Shown here piece after piece: positions 1 through 9,207 of a DNA stretch of 64,000 nucleotides (position 1 is the first letter of the stretch; every line of letters begins with the position of its first letter). Under the pieces are notes generated by a model, which did no database searches, was not told where the DNA came from, and saw nothing but the letters and a program-made list of their open reading frames with translations. The position numbers and the translations under genes are program-made. The DNA is from Diplonema papillatum (lineage: Eukaryota > Euglenozoa > Diplonemea > Diplonemida > Diplonemidae), in the NCBI GenBank assembly GCA_030068145.1, contig JAPJBO010000113.1, positions 248,001 to 312,000 of the forward strand. Reading direction: 5' to 3'.

Positions 1-1526
1 TTGAAGCCTCCAGTCTTGATGGAAGCTTTGAGGCGTGCCCATGTTCCATCTGCAAGCTGTGTTCCTGCAAACCAGTTAACCAGATTGTACTTGTGGTGCA
101 GCTCCAAGCCTGCATCTCCCTGCAAGTTTCCTTTTTTGATGGCTTCCAAGACACTTGTTTCTTGGGCGAATGTGGCACCAACACCAAACTTCTTTTCTAA
201 CTTGGTGGATTTTTGCACCCATGAAGTCACCAATTTGGTGAACTCATCCTTCCCATGGTTCACCCATGCGTACTTCACCTTTCCTCTTGACTCTTTTTCT
301 TCACGCCAAAAGAACTGGTCAGACATGGGGTTGAGGAGTGAGCGGTAGGTGGCTGCTCCGTCGGATGTGATAAACAGAGGGGATGAAGCGGTCCCCAACT
401 CAATAATGTCCTCGTCAAGGACAGCTGAAAGCTCTTCAGCAGAGATCGGTGGCGGTGGGGGTACTACAGACACATCTGTTGAGTTTGTCCACTCACCGTG
501 CCCGGATGGCAGAGTCACTTTTGATTGGGGTTTGATTAGGCTCATCCACTTCTGTGGAAGCTGCCTGATCACCATCTTGCACCCCTCCCCTCTCTGCACA
601 ATACCAAGAAATCGCAAGTAGGAGTACTCCCGCTCACCCTTGCTGTTCTTCCGTTTCTCTGTTCCCACAGAGAATTCGTCTAACTCCAGGCACTTGCCTG
701 GGCCTCCAAGAGGCAGATTCTGTGCTTCCAGCAGCCGGAGGCCACTATGAGTGAGGTGAGTCAGGATCTTGTTGTACTTTGCATGCGTTCCCTTGGACAT
801 GTGGATGAAAGAATTTTGTGCTCTGTGAGACAGGCCATGAGCAAACCCACAAATCTTTTCCAAGAATTGCAAGGGTGAGATGAGAATGGTCTTCACGATG
901 TCTGCAAGCTCCTTCTTCCTCTCTTCCTTGTTTGCACATGTTGCCTTGATCGACAAGCTCACCGCCTTTCCGAGGGCATCCCCAAGAACAGAACAGCCCC
1001 CAATGCAGCTGCCACACCTGCAAGACCATGTTGGCCAACCAGCTGAACTTGTTGTTGTTGACAGCTTCCACTTAGTCAGCTTTCGCTTGCAACCAGTGCA
1101 CTTCACTGACATTGGAAGCACTTGGTATGCCATGAGTGTCTCTATTACACTTTCAGCTCCCTCTGAGGCCACCTTCAGAAGCTCCAATTCAGGCTTTGCG
1201 AGCCAGGCTGAGCGAATCACTCCTGAATACCATGCAGGGTCAAAACCTTGTGTCTTTTTAAAACGCTCCCGCGGGGCCGATGGACCCCAAAAAAATTTTT
1301 CGGAAAAAAAAAATTTTGCTCAACTTCCTCAAAAATTACTGCAGAGTTTGTTCCAAACTTTTAAAATTCAAAAAACCCATTTTTTTTCCGGAAATTATTT
1401 TTTGGCCATTTCCAAAAAGACACAAGGTTTTGACCCTGCATGATACAACAGTTTTCGGTCACCCCCACGCGTACCAGTCAGCCATCTTCTTTGTTTTCCT
1501 TTCTGGAGGTGTGCTTGTTCCGCCAT
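1..1526 (-). pseudogene. Merlin/IS1595-like DDE transposase, interrupted by a MITE and cut by the window edge
   Basis: The minus strand reads openly from an ATG at 1526 to base 1, about 436 codons once the MITE at 1231-1442 is removed; the two parts join in the same frame across its target duplication. The N-terminal third has a zinc-ribbon-like pattern (CTGCKRK, then CRCGSC). The core has LELDEF (about 672-686), then ITSDGAATYRSL (about 350-371), then a VNHGKDEF block and a W-x2-LK motif near base 30. This order of zinc ribbon, V/L-E-x-DE, DG and W..LK matches the ISXO2/IS1595 transposase fold shared by eukaryotic Merlin elements. The third acidic residue could not be placed with confidence. 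The element end lies outside the window, so whether the C-terminus is intact is unknown. The MITE makes this copy non-coding as it stands. Confidence 0.7.
1231..1442. mobile_element. MITE family M, copy 1 (inside the transposase gene)
   Basis: The element is 212 bp with TIRs beginning CATGCAGGGTCAAAACCTTG and ending in the inverse. It is flanked by ATAC at 1227-1230 and 1443-1446, a 4-bp target-site duplication. The interior holds A and T runs and a GCTCCCGCGGGGCCGATGG block shared with copies 3 and 4. There is no coding capacity, so it is non-autonomous. It sits inside an open transposase frame that is restored when it is removed. Confidence 0.85.
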
Positions 1527-1819
1527 GTTTGCTCTGTTTTTTTTTCTTCACCTGCAATTGCAATTGTGTTTTGTGTTTGCCTCATCTTGTTGCACAGTGG
1601 GACATAGATCAGAATGAAAGGGTGCTGAAAGGGACCAGAGAGGAAAACAATCTAATCTGGAAGCTAGGGAGAAGGAAGATTACCCAACATGGAGCAGGTG
1701 TCCACATCCTGTGTGATAGGCTGCCGCGTTTTTTTTGCAAATAGAAAATTTTGGCACGCCCCAGTGCAAAAAACTCGGAATTTCTCCGAAATTTTTTTTT
1801 TCTGTGAAAAAAAATGACC

Positions 1820-2040
1820 CAAATTTTTTGAAATTTTTGACCCAAAAATTTTGACCAAAAATTTTGACCAAAAATTTTGACCCAAAATTTTTGACCCAAA
1901 ACCAAAAATTTTGACCAAAAATTTTGACCCAGAATTTTTGACCAAAAATTTTGACCAAAATTTTTGACCCAAAATTTTCGACCCAAATTTTTGACTCAAA
2001 AAATTTGACCCAAATTTTTGAACCCAAAATTGCTTGGGCC
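1820..2040. repeat. Minisatellite of TTTTGACC(C)AAAAA units
   Basis: Tandem 11-14 bp units of TTTTGACCAAAAA with C insertions. The same unit family recurs at 57.69-57.97 kb. Long minus-strand open frames here (K/F/W/G/Q-rich) are products of the repeat, not genes. Confidence 0.85.
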
Positions 2041-2275
2041 AAAGTCTAAAGTCTACTTTAGACTTTGGCCCAAGCAATCTTGGGTTCAAAATCTCAAAGT
2101 CTAAAGTAGCCAAGGTCTAAAGTAGGACTTTAGACTTTGGGACTTTAGACTTTGAGATTCTGAACCCAAAATTGCTTGGGCCAAAGTCTAAAGTAGACTT
2201 TAGACTTTGGCCCAAGCAATTTTGGGTTCAGAATCTCAAAGTCTAAAGTCCTACTTTAGACTTTGGGGACTTTAG
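2036..2275. repeat. Nested palindromes built on GTCTAAAGTAGACTTTAGAC
   Basis: Two copies of a palindromic block, AACCCAAAATTGCTTGGGCC followed by TCTAAAGT and its inverse, are linked by further TCTAAAGT/ACTTTAGA inversions. The region could fold into several alternative cruciforms. No coding capacity is seen. Confidence 0.8.
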
Positions 2276-2295
2276 ACTCCCGCCCCGGTGGAGTC

Positions 2296-2451
2296 CTAAA
2301 AAATTTTTTGGGAAAAAAAAAATTTCCTCAACTTCCTCAAAAATTACTGCAGAGTTTGTTCCAAACTTTTAAAATTCAAAAAACCCAATTTTTTTCCGGA
2401 ATTTTTTTTTTTTGCCATTTTCAAAAAGACACAAGGTTCTGACCCTGCATG
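2296..2451. mobile_element. MITE family M, copy 2 (left end eroded)
   Basis: The right half and right TIR (to GACCCTGCATG at 2451) match copy 1 in the same orientation, including the block containing CTCAACTTCCTC and CTGCAGAGTTTGTTCC. The left TIR is missing or diverged beyond recognition, so no target duplication can be assigned. Confidence 0.7.
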
Positions 2452-2654
2452 ATAAGAGATGGCAGGAGGTTGCCACCAGTTGATTTCAGTGTGTGGGGTC
2501 CCTATTTCAGGTGTTAAAGTTTCGTTTGCAACACTCAAATTTCGTCTGCTTAGGAGCACTTGATTTCAGTGTGTGGGGTCCCAATTTCACTTTGGTGAAA
2601 ATTTCGCTTGCAACACTCAAGTTTTGTCTGCACAGGAGCACTGCATTGTGTGAG

Positions 2655-2865
2655 GAAATCGAAAACCTCAGATTTTGCAGACCTGAAATCTCAGATTTTG
2701 CAAAATCGAAAATCTCAGATTTTGCAAATCTCAGATTTTGCAAAATGGGCCAATCTCAGATTTTGCGTATTTCGCCAAAATCTCAGATTTTGCAAATCTC
2801 AGATTTTGCAAAATCTGAGATTTTCGATTTTGCAAAATCTGAGATTTCGCGTTTGCAAAATCTGA
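2655..2865. repeat. Minisatellite of ATCTCAGATTTTGCAA units, partly inverted
   Basis: Sixteen-base units (AAATCTCAGATTTTGCAA and variants) run in tandem, and the last two units are inverted relative to the rest. Open frames on both strands are repeat artefacts. Confidence 0.85.
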
Positions 2866-2959
2866 CACCCGCCCTCCGAACCTTCTCAGCGGCCGTCCCG
2901 GACGTGGGGCGCTGCGGCTTCGGGGACGCAGCGGGACGTCGCTTGCGAAGGGGTAACCA

Positions 2960-3951
2960 TCACCACCGATTTCCCTTACCGGAGGGCCACCCCCCTTTCT
3001 TCCCGCCTTTTCGGCTGTCACCTCGAAAAGGAGCGTCTCGGTGGGCGCTGCTTCTGCGGTACCCTTTGCCGCCCTGCCGTACACGAGACTCGGAGCCCCT
3101 GGACCGGAAGCGGGGTTTCGTCTTTTTGACCTCCTTGTCGTACTCCTCTCTGAGCTCGACAATCTCTGACGGGAAGTCGGCCCACTTCTGGCGCTGCTCA
3201 GCCGCCGCCAGCGCCCTCGGGTTCCACCTCCGTGTGATGGCGTCCCGGATGAGGCCGGCGACGGTGTCCTGTATAGCATGCAGGGTCAAAACCTTGTGTC
3301 TTTTTGCAAAAAAAAATTCCGGAAAAAAGATGGGTTTTTTGAATTTTAAAAGTTTGGAACAAACTCTGCAGCAATTTTTGAGGAAGTTGAGCAAATTCTT
3401 TTTTTTCCAAAATTTTTTTTTGGGCTCCATCGGCCCCGCGGGAGCGTTTTAAAAAGACACAAGGTTTTGACCCTGCATGATAGCAGGGTCCTGTATCCGT
3501 GGGACCAGCTGCTGGATCACCTCGAAGGCGCGCGTCACTTCGCGCTTGTTACTCGCCGCCCTCAGGGTCGATGGGCCCCAAACCCGCTTCGCTTCTTCAA
3601 ACGCCCGCCACGGGTCGCGCAGCCACTCCGTTGGGTCTGCCAGCTCCCCCTCCGAGAACGGAGGCCTGGTGTGCCATTGGGGCTCGGGGTGGAGTGGGGG
3701 GCGCGCGCAGTCCTTCGCGTGCCAGGTGTGCCCCTGCGCCCGGGTTGCTCGCCCCCATTTCAGGTGCCTGCCCAACGCCATCTTCAGAGTCCTCTCCGGT
3801 GGATTCGTCGTCGCTGTCCTCAAGGGGGGCGCCTCCCTTCTTTTCTATGAGGCGCGCCTTGACTTCCGCCTTGGACGACCTCGACGCCGAGCTCCGCGGC
3901 GACCGCTCGCAGCTCTACCAGCTTCAGGCTGGACAGGTATTCTTCCGTCAT
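2960..3951 (-). pseudogene. SAP-domain protein, possibly Gag-like, broken by a MITE and frameshifts
   Basis: From an ATG at 3951 the minus strand encodes LSSLKLVELRAVAAELGVE, then after a one-base frameshift SSKAEVKARLIEKK. Together these form a SAP DNA-binding motif. An acidic stretch (EDSDDESTGEDSED in one frame) follows, then a W-rich helical region with AFEEAKRVWG. MITE copy 3 (3277-3479) splits the frame; the other side resumes with QDTVAGLIRDAITRR and ends in a basic G/K-rich tail at 2960. The layout resembles retroelement Gag-type proteins with an N-terminal SAP, but that is an inference. With a frameshift and an insertion it cannot be functional. G+C content is much higher than in the flanking repeats, suggesting a separate origin. 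Confidence 0.5.
3277..3479. mobile_element. MITE family M, copy 3 (inverted, inside the SAP gene)
   Basis: The element is 203 bp, inverted relative to copy 1, with both TIRs intact. It is flanked by ATAG at 3273-3276 and 3480-3483, again a 4-bp duplication. It interrupts the SAP-domain reading frame. Confidence 0.85.
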
Positions 3952-4099
3952 GTTTTCCAAGTGTGGGCAAGCGAGGGGTGAAGTTGCGATGTTTTCGGGA
4001 TAGCGACGGGGTTATTCAACCTGTAACGAGTGTTAGGTATTCGTCGGATATATTACTTCTAAGATCTGCGAACTTATACGACAAAAAAAAATTTTTTTC

Positions 4100-4310
4100 T
4101 CTCACTCCCAGCAGTTTTTCGCACTACCAGTGAGTTTTTCCCTTTTCATCTCACTCCTTTGTAGCACTGGTAAACCAGTGAGTTGTTAAAAGTTTCTCTC
4201 ACTGCTACCAGTGAGAGAAACTTTTTTCTCTCACTGCTACTAGTGAGAGAAACTTTTTTCTCTCACTGCTACCAGTGAGAGAAACTTTTAACAACTCACT
4301 GGTCCCAGTT
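4100..4310. repeat. Tandem repeat with internal CACTG...CAGTG palindromes
   Basis: About 32-bp units of TCTCACTGCTACCAGTGAGA plus AAACTTTTT, repeated three to four times. Each unit is a small hairpin. A degraded unit lies at about 4860-4900. Confidence 0.8.
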
Positions 4311-4448
4311 TTTTTCTCAATGGTACTGTACTGGTACAGTGGCGGCCAAAAAAGCCAAAAAAAGCAACGGTTTGGCCCGAGAACGCTTCCTGTGAGTTTT
4401 GATTTTTTGCCCCCCAGCCCCCACACTTCCTTCCACCCTTTCCTGTAA

Positions 4449-4660
4449 CATGCAGGGTCAAAACCTTGTGTCTTTTTGGAAATGGCAAAAAAAAAAATTC
4501 CAGAAAAAAATTGGGTTTTTTGAATTTTAAAAGTTTGGAACAAACTCTGCAGTAATTTTTGAGGAAGTTGAGCAAAGTTTTTTTTTTCCAAATTTTTTTT
4601 TTGGGGTCCATCGGCCCCGCGGGAGCGTTTTAAAAAGACACAAGGTTCTGACCCTGCATG
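4449..4660. mobile_element. MITE family M, copy 4 (inverted)
   Basis: The element is 212 bp with intact TIRs and GTAA duplicated at 4445-4448 and 4661-4664. Copies 1, 3 and 4 have targets ATAC, ATAG and GTAA, suggesting an A/T-rich 4-bp preference. Confidence 0.85.
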
Positions 4661-4904
4661 GTAACTACCTAGCCTTGCCAGAACAACAAAGTTGGTTTCT
4701 CTTCCTCGTTCCCCCCTGCACCGTGACTTGGCGTGAGCACAGTTAGGGCCACCAAGGGGCCAAGGGCAGAGCAGCTCAGAACCAGGTGAGTGTGCCACAA
4801 CACCACAAACACACAGGGAAACCACACATAAAAAAAACACAGTGGGTAAAATTGGTGTTTTGCCCACTGCCAGTGAAAAAAACTTCTCAGAGTGAGAGAA
4901 AACT

Positions 4905-5050
4905 AAAACTGACAAACATATGCACCGCGCATATATTTGTCAATTTTAGTTTTTTTGCACATATATTTGTAAAAAAAACAGTTTTTCGCGCATACGTTTC
5001 GTATGCGCACAGTTTTTTCGGCAGTTTATTGCACATATATTTGTAAGTTT
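4905..5050. repeat. Inverted and tandem GCACATATATTTGT repeats
   Basis: Several copies of CACATATATTTGTAA and its inverse lie around CGCATACG palindromes. No gene is seen here. Confidence 0.6.
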
Positions 5051-5204
5051 CCCTTTTTTTTTTGGCCCAAAAATTTTTCGGAATTTTTTCGGACTTTTTT
5101 TTTGGCCCGAAAATATTTTCGGGAAAATTTGGTCACAATCCCAAAAAAGGTAGAGATAACCCCAAAAAAGGTCACAACCCCCAAAAAAGGTCGAGATAAG
5201 GGAA

Positions 5205-5335
5205 CAAGCTCCGCTCGTGGCTCGGGGTTGCAAACCCCCCCTCGGGCCTCCCTCGGGACTAAAACCGACACCTCGGCAAAATAAACGGAAATTATCTTGC
5301 CGAATAAATGCTTATTATTCTGCAAAATAAACGTC
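5205..5335 (+). repeat. Fold-back family arm, outer copy
   Basis: This block (CTCGGGACTAAAACCGACAC, then TGCCGAATAAATGCTTATTA) has the same orientation as 8290-8420 and is inverted relative to 6315-6505. With the latter it makes a second hairpin enclosing the short frame at 5634-5957. Confidence 0.8.
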
Positions 5336-5633
5336 CTCGACCCAAAACGTGTTGGGATGCCGGGCAAATCGGTGTTTATTGTCCCGCATGATTACATCCA
5401 AAACGTGTGGGAGCGTGAAATAAACTGGGGTCTGCGGGGCAATAAATTCGTTTATTGCCCCGACGCGTTTTTACACTGAGATGCTCTCAGAAAAGTGCGT
5501 GTAATAAATTCGTTTATTTTTTTACACGTGTTTTGGGTTAGTCTAATTCCAAAAAAAAAATTCTCGGCAACCCAAAAAATATCACAAAAAAAAAATTCAA
5601 AATAAATTGCGCGATTATTACCGGAAACACAAC

Positions 5634-5957
5634 ATGATGATATCGATGACCCGCTCAACGTCTCGGAAGCGACCGCGTTGTAGCCCTGACACTCAAGTTT
5701 ACTTTCGGAAACTCCTAACACCAGTAAGGAAACCTACACTCTTTTTCGGATCAAGAATCTGGCCAAAAATGCTGCCACCAATGTCAGCCAAGCGTAAGAG
5801 ACGAAGCGGCGGAGATATCCGCCAGTCAAAGGATGAAGAACACAACTGCAGCCTTCATCCACCAGCACCAAAGCCACAACCGTGCCCGAACCAGCCCCGC
5901 CTGGCGCCGAACCTCCCGATGCCAGCAGCATCTATGGCCACCCAAAAATCTACGTAA
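5634..5957 (+). CDS. Short basic protein of unknown function
   Basis: The frame opens at an ATG after an AT-rich stretch and encodes 107 residues. It begins MMISMTRSTSRKRPR and has a second basic cluster, KRKRRSGG, that could act as a nuclear localisation signal, then a proline-rich tail. An overlapping frame from 5882 to 6091 is also open, and a possible 5' splice site (CCAG|TAAGG) lies near 5726, so this may be two exons rather than one gene. It sits between the inverted arms at 5205-5335 and 6315-6505, so it is probably cargo of the fold-back element. No family was recognised. Confidence 0.3.
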   Translation: MMISMTRSTSRKRPRCSPDTQVYFRKLLTPVRKPTLFFGSRIWPKMLPPMSAKRKRRSGGDIRQSKDEEHNCSLHPPAPKPQPCPNQPRLAPNLPMPAASMATQKST

Positions 5958-6174
5958 ACCGTGAACTACAACATCAATCTTTCCGCACTTCCGCAATAGA
6001 CTGCCTAAGCACCGAGAGTTTTCATCATTTCCGTTATAAATTCCCGGCACGTTTCTGCAAACCGTTATTTTCCCACGTAATGCCGCGGTGAAAGAGAAAG
6101 CCAAAGCCAAAGATGCTTGCCGGAATGGAGTGTGGCAGCGAGGTTAAGACGCAGGATGGATGATGGGGGTATTT

Positions 6175-6325
6175 TTGTGCGGTCGACAAGTTCTTTTGAG
6201 TCTCGGGCGTTTACTGGATGATGGGGGTGTTCTTTTGAGTCTCGGGCGTTTATTGGAGGTGTTTCTTTTGAGTCTCGGGCGGTTGCTGGATGATGGGGTG
6301 TCTTTTTTGAGTCTCGGGCGTTTAT
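6175..6325 (+). repeat. Minisatellite of GAGTCTCGGGCGTTTA units
   Basis: Four units of about 35 bp contain GAGTCTCGGGCG and GGATGATGGGG. Confidence 0.8.
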
Positions 6326-6741
6326 TTTGCAGAATAATAAGCATTTATTCGGCAAGATAATTTTTGTTTATTTTGCCGAGGTGTCGGTTTTAGTCCCGAG
6401 GGAGGCCCGAGGGGGGTTTGCAACCCCGAGCCACGAGCGGAGCGAGTGGCGAGGGGTTGCAAACCCCCCCGAGGGCCTCCCGAGGGACTAAAACCGACAC
6501 CGAGGCTACTACTAACTAAGTTCCCGAGGATAGAAAGAAAACCATACTGCTTTGCAGTTATGTTGGTGTCTAGCAGAACGTTGCGTAGCAAATGTGCACG
6601 GCAGAACGTTGTGTAAGACGTTGAGCATATTGCTTTGCAGTTACGTTGGTGTTTAGCAGAACGTTGCGTAGCAAATGTGCGCGGCAGAACGTTGTGTGTC
6701 TGAGACATTGCGTAGAGTTGTTGTAAGTGACGGGTCACAGA

Positions 6742-6905
6742 TCAATGTGCCTGGTTGTTCTGCTGCAACTGGGGGAGTCCCGGCAGGTTGACGTTGTAGT
6801 TCACAACATACGATGCCGCTTGCATGGGCGCTTGCATGAAGGACTGCACAGGTGCTGTCGTGCTGGGTAGGACTGTTGGATGAGCGCTGCTGACAAGTGC
6901 TGCGG
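6742..6905 (-). pseudogene. Captured 3' coding exon, left-arm copy
   Basis: The minus strand reads to a TGA at 6742-6744 in the same frame as the right-arm copy, ending in LPQLQQNNQAH. Relative to the right arm it differs at a few residues near its start (VSSAHPT versus VRSAYPA), yet the frame is uninterrupted. The upstream splice-acceptor-like CTCGCAG of the right arm is altered here. Confidence 0.4.
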
Positions 6906-7787
6906 TCGAGTTCTTGATATGGATCAGAAAGGATGAATTAGACTCAAAACGAGCTTAAAACACGCGACCACAGGGAGAAAAAAAAATTTGCGAGGGGTCT
7001 CCCCTACAGATTTCTGCCTACGACCTTATTTTGCGCCGCCAGCTATTTTCAGTCGGAAAAATAAACGAATTTATTTCCCTAGGGACAATAAATTTCATTT
7101 ATTTGTTTCGACTGAAAATAGCTGGCGGCGCAAAATAAATTCCGAGATCGGAAAAAATAAATTCGTTTATTTGTCCGGCCTGTGCAAACACAACGGAATC
7201 CTGTCAAAATTAACGAAATTTATCGTCACGCTCCTCAAGCCATTTCCACCAGAGGGAATAAATCTTTCCCAATAAAATCATTTATTCGGCCATAAATACC
7301 GTTTATTTCACCTCGGGGTCGTTTTTAGTCCCTCCCGCTCGGGGCTCGGGGTTGAAAACCCTCCCTCGGGACTAAAAACGACCCCTCGGTGAAATAAACG
7401 ATATTTATTGGGAAAAATAAATTCCCTCTGGTGGAAATGGCTTGAGGAGCGTGACGATAAATTTCGTTTATTTTTTGACAGGATTCCGTTGTGTTTGCAC
7501 AGGCTGGACAAATAAACGAATTTATTTTTTCCGATCTCGGAATTTATTTTGCGCCACCAGCTATTTTCAGTCGAAACAAATAAATGAAATTTATTGTCCC
7601 TAGGGAAATAAATTCGTTTATTTTTCCGACAGAAAATAGCTGGCGGCGCAGAATAAGGTCGTAGGCAGAAATCTGTAGGGGAGACCCCTCGCAAAATTTT
7701 TTTTCTCCCTGTGGTGAGTGAAATCGCGTGTTTTGAGCTCGTTTTGAGTCTAATTCATCCTTTCTGATCCATATCAAGACCTCGCAG

Positions 7788-7959
7788 AAAGAAAACCGCA
7801 GCACTTGTCCGCAGCGCTTATCCAGCAGTCCTACCCAGCACGACAGCACCTGTGCAGTCCTTCATGCAAGCGCCCATGCAAGCAGCATCGTATGTTGTGA
7901 ACTACAACGTCAACCTGCCGGGACTCCCCCAGTTGCAGCAGAACAACCAGGCACATTGA
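7788..7959 (+). CDS. Captured 3' coding exon, right-arm copy
   Basis: An acceptor-like ACCTCGCAG precedes an open frame of 57 codons ending in TGA at 7957-7959. The product is Q/P/N-rich (APVQSFMQAPMQAASYVV, then NYNVNLPGLPQLQQNNQAH). It looks like the disordered C-terminal tail of a larger protein. Both palindrome arms keep the frame, which suggests that the duplicated unit began as part of a gene. The parent gene was not found in the window. Confidence 0.4.
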
Positions 7960-8439
7960 TCTGTGACCCGTCACTTACAACAACTCCACTCCTACACAAC
8001 GTTCTGCTACGCAATGGCTCAGACACACAACGTTCTGCTACGCAACGTTCTGCTAAACACCAACGTAACTGCAAAGCAATATGCTCAACGTCTTACACAA
8101 CGTTCTGCCGTGCACATTTGCTACGCAACGTTCTGCTAGACACCAACATAACTGCAAAGCAGTGTGGTTTTCTTTCCATCCTCGGGAATTTAGTTTTCCC
8201 AATAAAATCATTTATTCGGCAATAATTTCCGCCAATTTTGCCTCGGTGTCGGTTTTAGTCCCTCGGGAGGCCCTCGGGGGGGTTTGCAACCCCTCGCCAC
8301 TCGCTCCGCTCGTGGCTCGGGGTTGCAAACCCCCCCTCGGGCCTCCCTCGGGACTAAAACCGACACCTCGGCAAAATAAACGGAAATTATCTTGCCGAAT
8401 AAATGCTTATTATTCGGCCGAATAAATGCTTATTACTAG

Positions 8440-8740
8440 TGGCACTAGTCATTTTACTAGTCAAAATTTTGACTAGTAAACCCAGTCAAAGTCGAAAAAG
8501 TCCTTGACTAGTGCACCGTGTAGGTACACGTTAATTGTTTACTACTATTGCTCTCGCCACCCGTATCGCAATATGATATAGTCACGGGTATTCAACCTGC
8601 GCAAACCATAAGCAGCACCACAAATTCACGAAAAGAGACGGTCATACGGTACCATTTCACTCTAAAAAATCCCTAAGCGAACTTGCACTCTAAAAATAGG
8701 CCCAGACCTGCCCACGTTTGGTACCTCGGTCCCCGCATGC
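8440..8740 (+). repeat. Penelope-associated untranslated region (ACTAGT repeats and shared block)
   Basis: 8440-8510 has inverted ACTAGT motifs. 8637-8715 (ACGGTCATACGG, then AAGCGAACTT, then ACTCTAAAAA) aligns by eye with 51,232-51,300, just beyond the third deubiquitinase remnant. ACTAGTGC[AG][CT]CGTGTA also occurs in both places. This fits terminal or pseudo-LTR sequence of one retroelement family. Confidence 0.45.
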
Positions 8741-9207
8741 TGAATATCTATGAGAACACAAAGTTCGTAAAGGAATGAAAACACACTGCCCAGACCCTGC
8801 TCTAACAGCACAAAAGGAAAACCCCCCCTTCCCCCTCGCCTCACAAGTCAAACGGAGACTTCAAAAAACCGACCGCTTACTACAAGATCAGTCTAGAACA
8901 AAGAAGGGATGGCGGAGAGGCCGTGGTGTTTCAAGAAAGAGGTGTTCAGAAAATATTGTGTTTCAAGAAAGAGTTGATCAGAAAATGTTTGGTTGGGATG
9001 GGGGGCCTCGTATGTTGAGCAACTCTACGAGTAACGGCTTCGTACTCACCCACTCGTCCTTGACTTGACTTCCACACGAGCTTCCGCGGCCTTCTCGCGT
9101 GGAGTGTAAGCGGGGAAGCGCGGGTACTCGGACCTGAACACCATGGCGGTCCTGCGCATTCGGCTGAGCTTCCTCATTCAAGTCAAACTTTCGTCATTGT
9201 CGCCGAA

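Larger units (their letters stand above)
6331..8420. mobile_element. Giant palindrome / fold-back element
   Basis: The arms 6331 to about 7335 and about 7370 to 8420 are near-identical inverted copies around a spacer of about 35 bases (centre near 7350). Matching landmarks, outward from the centre, are GACTAAAAACGACC, GGTGGAAATGGCTTGAGG, AGCTGGCGGCGCA, the exon-like segment at 6742-6905 / 7788-7959, the CAACGTTCTGC repeats, and the GACTAAAACCGACACC block. Single-base differences and small indels are scattered along the arms. Many short AATAAACGAATTTATT palindromes lie inside each arm. No transposase frame is seen, so this is either a non-autonomous fold-back element or the product of an inverted duplication. 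Confidence 0.85.

Noticed and set aside
1-621. Plus-strand open frames at the window start
   Set aside because: They are shadows of the minus-strand transposase, whose motifs and continuity across the MITE are much stronger.
1609-2113. Long minus-strand open frames rich in F/W/K/G/Q
   Set aside because: They arise wholly from the TTTTGACCAAAAA minisatellite read in several frames.
2493-3452. Plus-strand 319-residue frame
   Set aside because: It runs through minisatellite, the antisense of the SAP gene and a MITE; composition follows the repeats.
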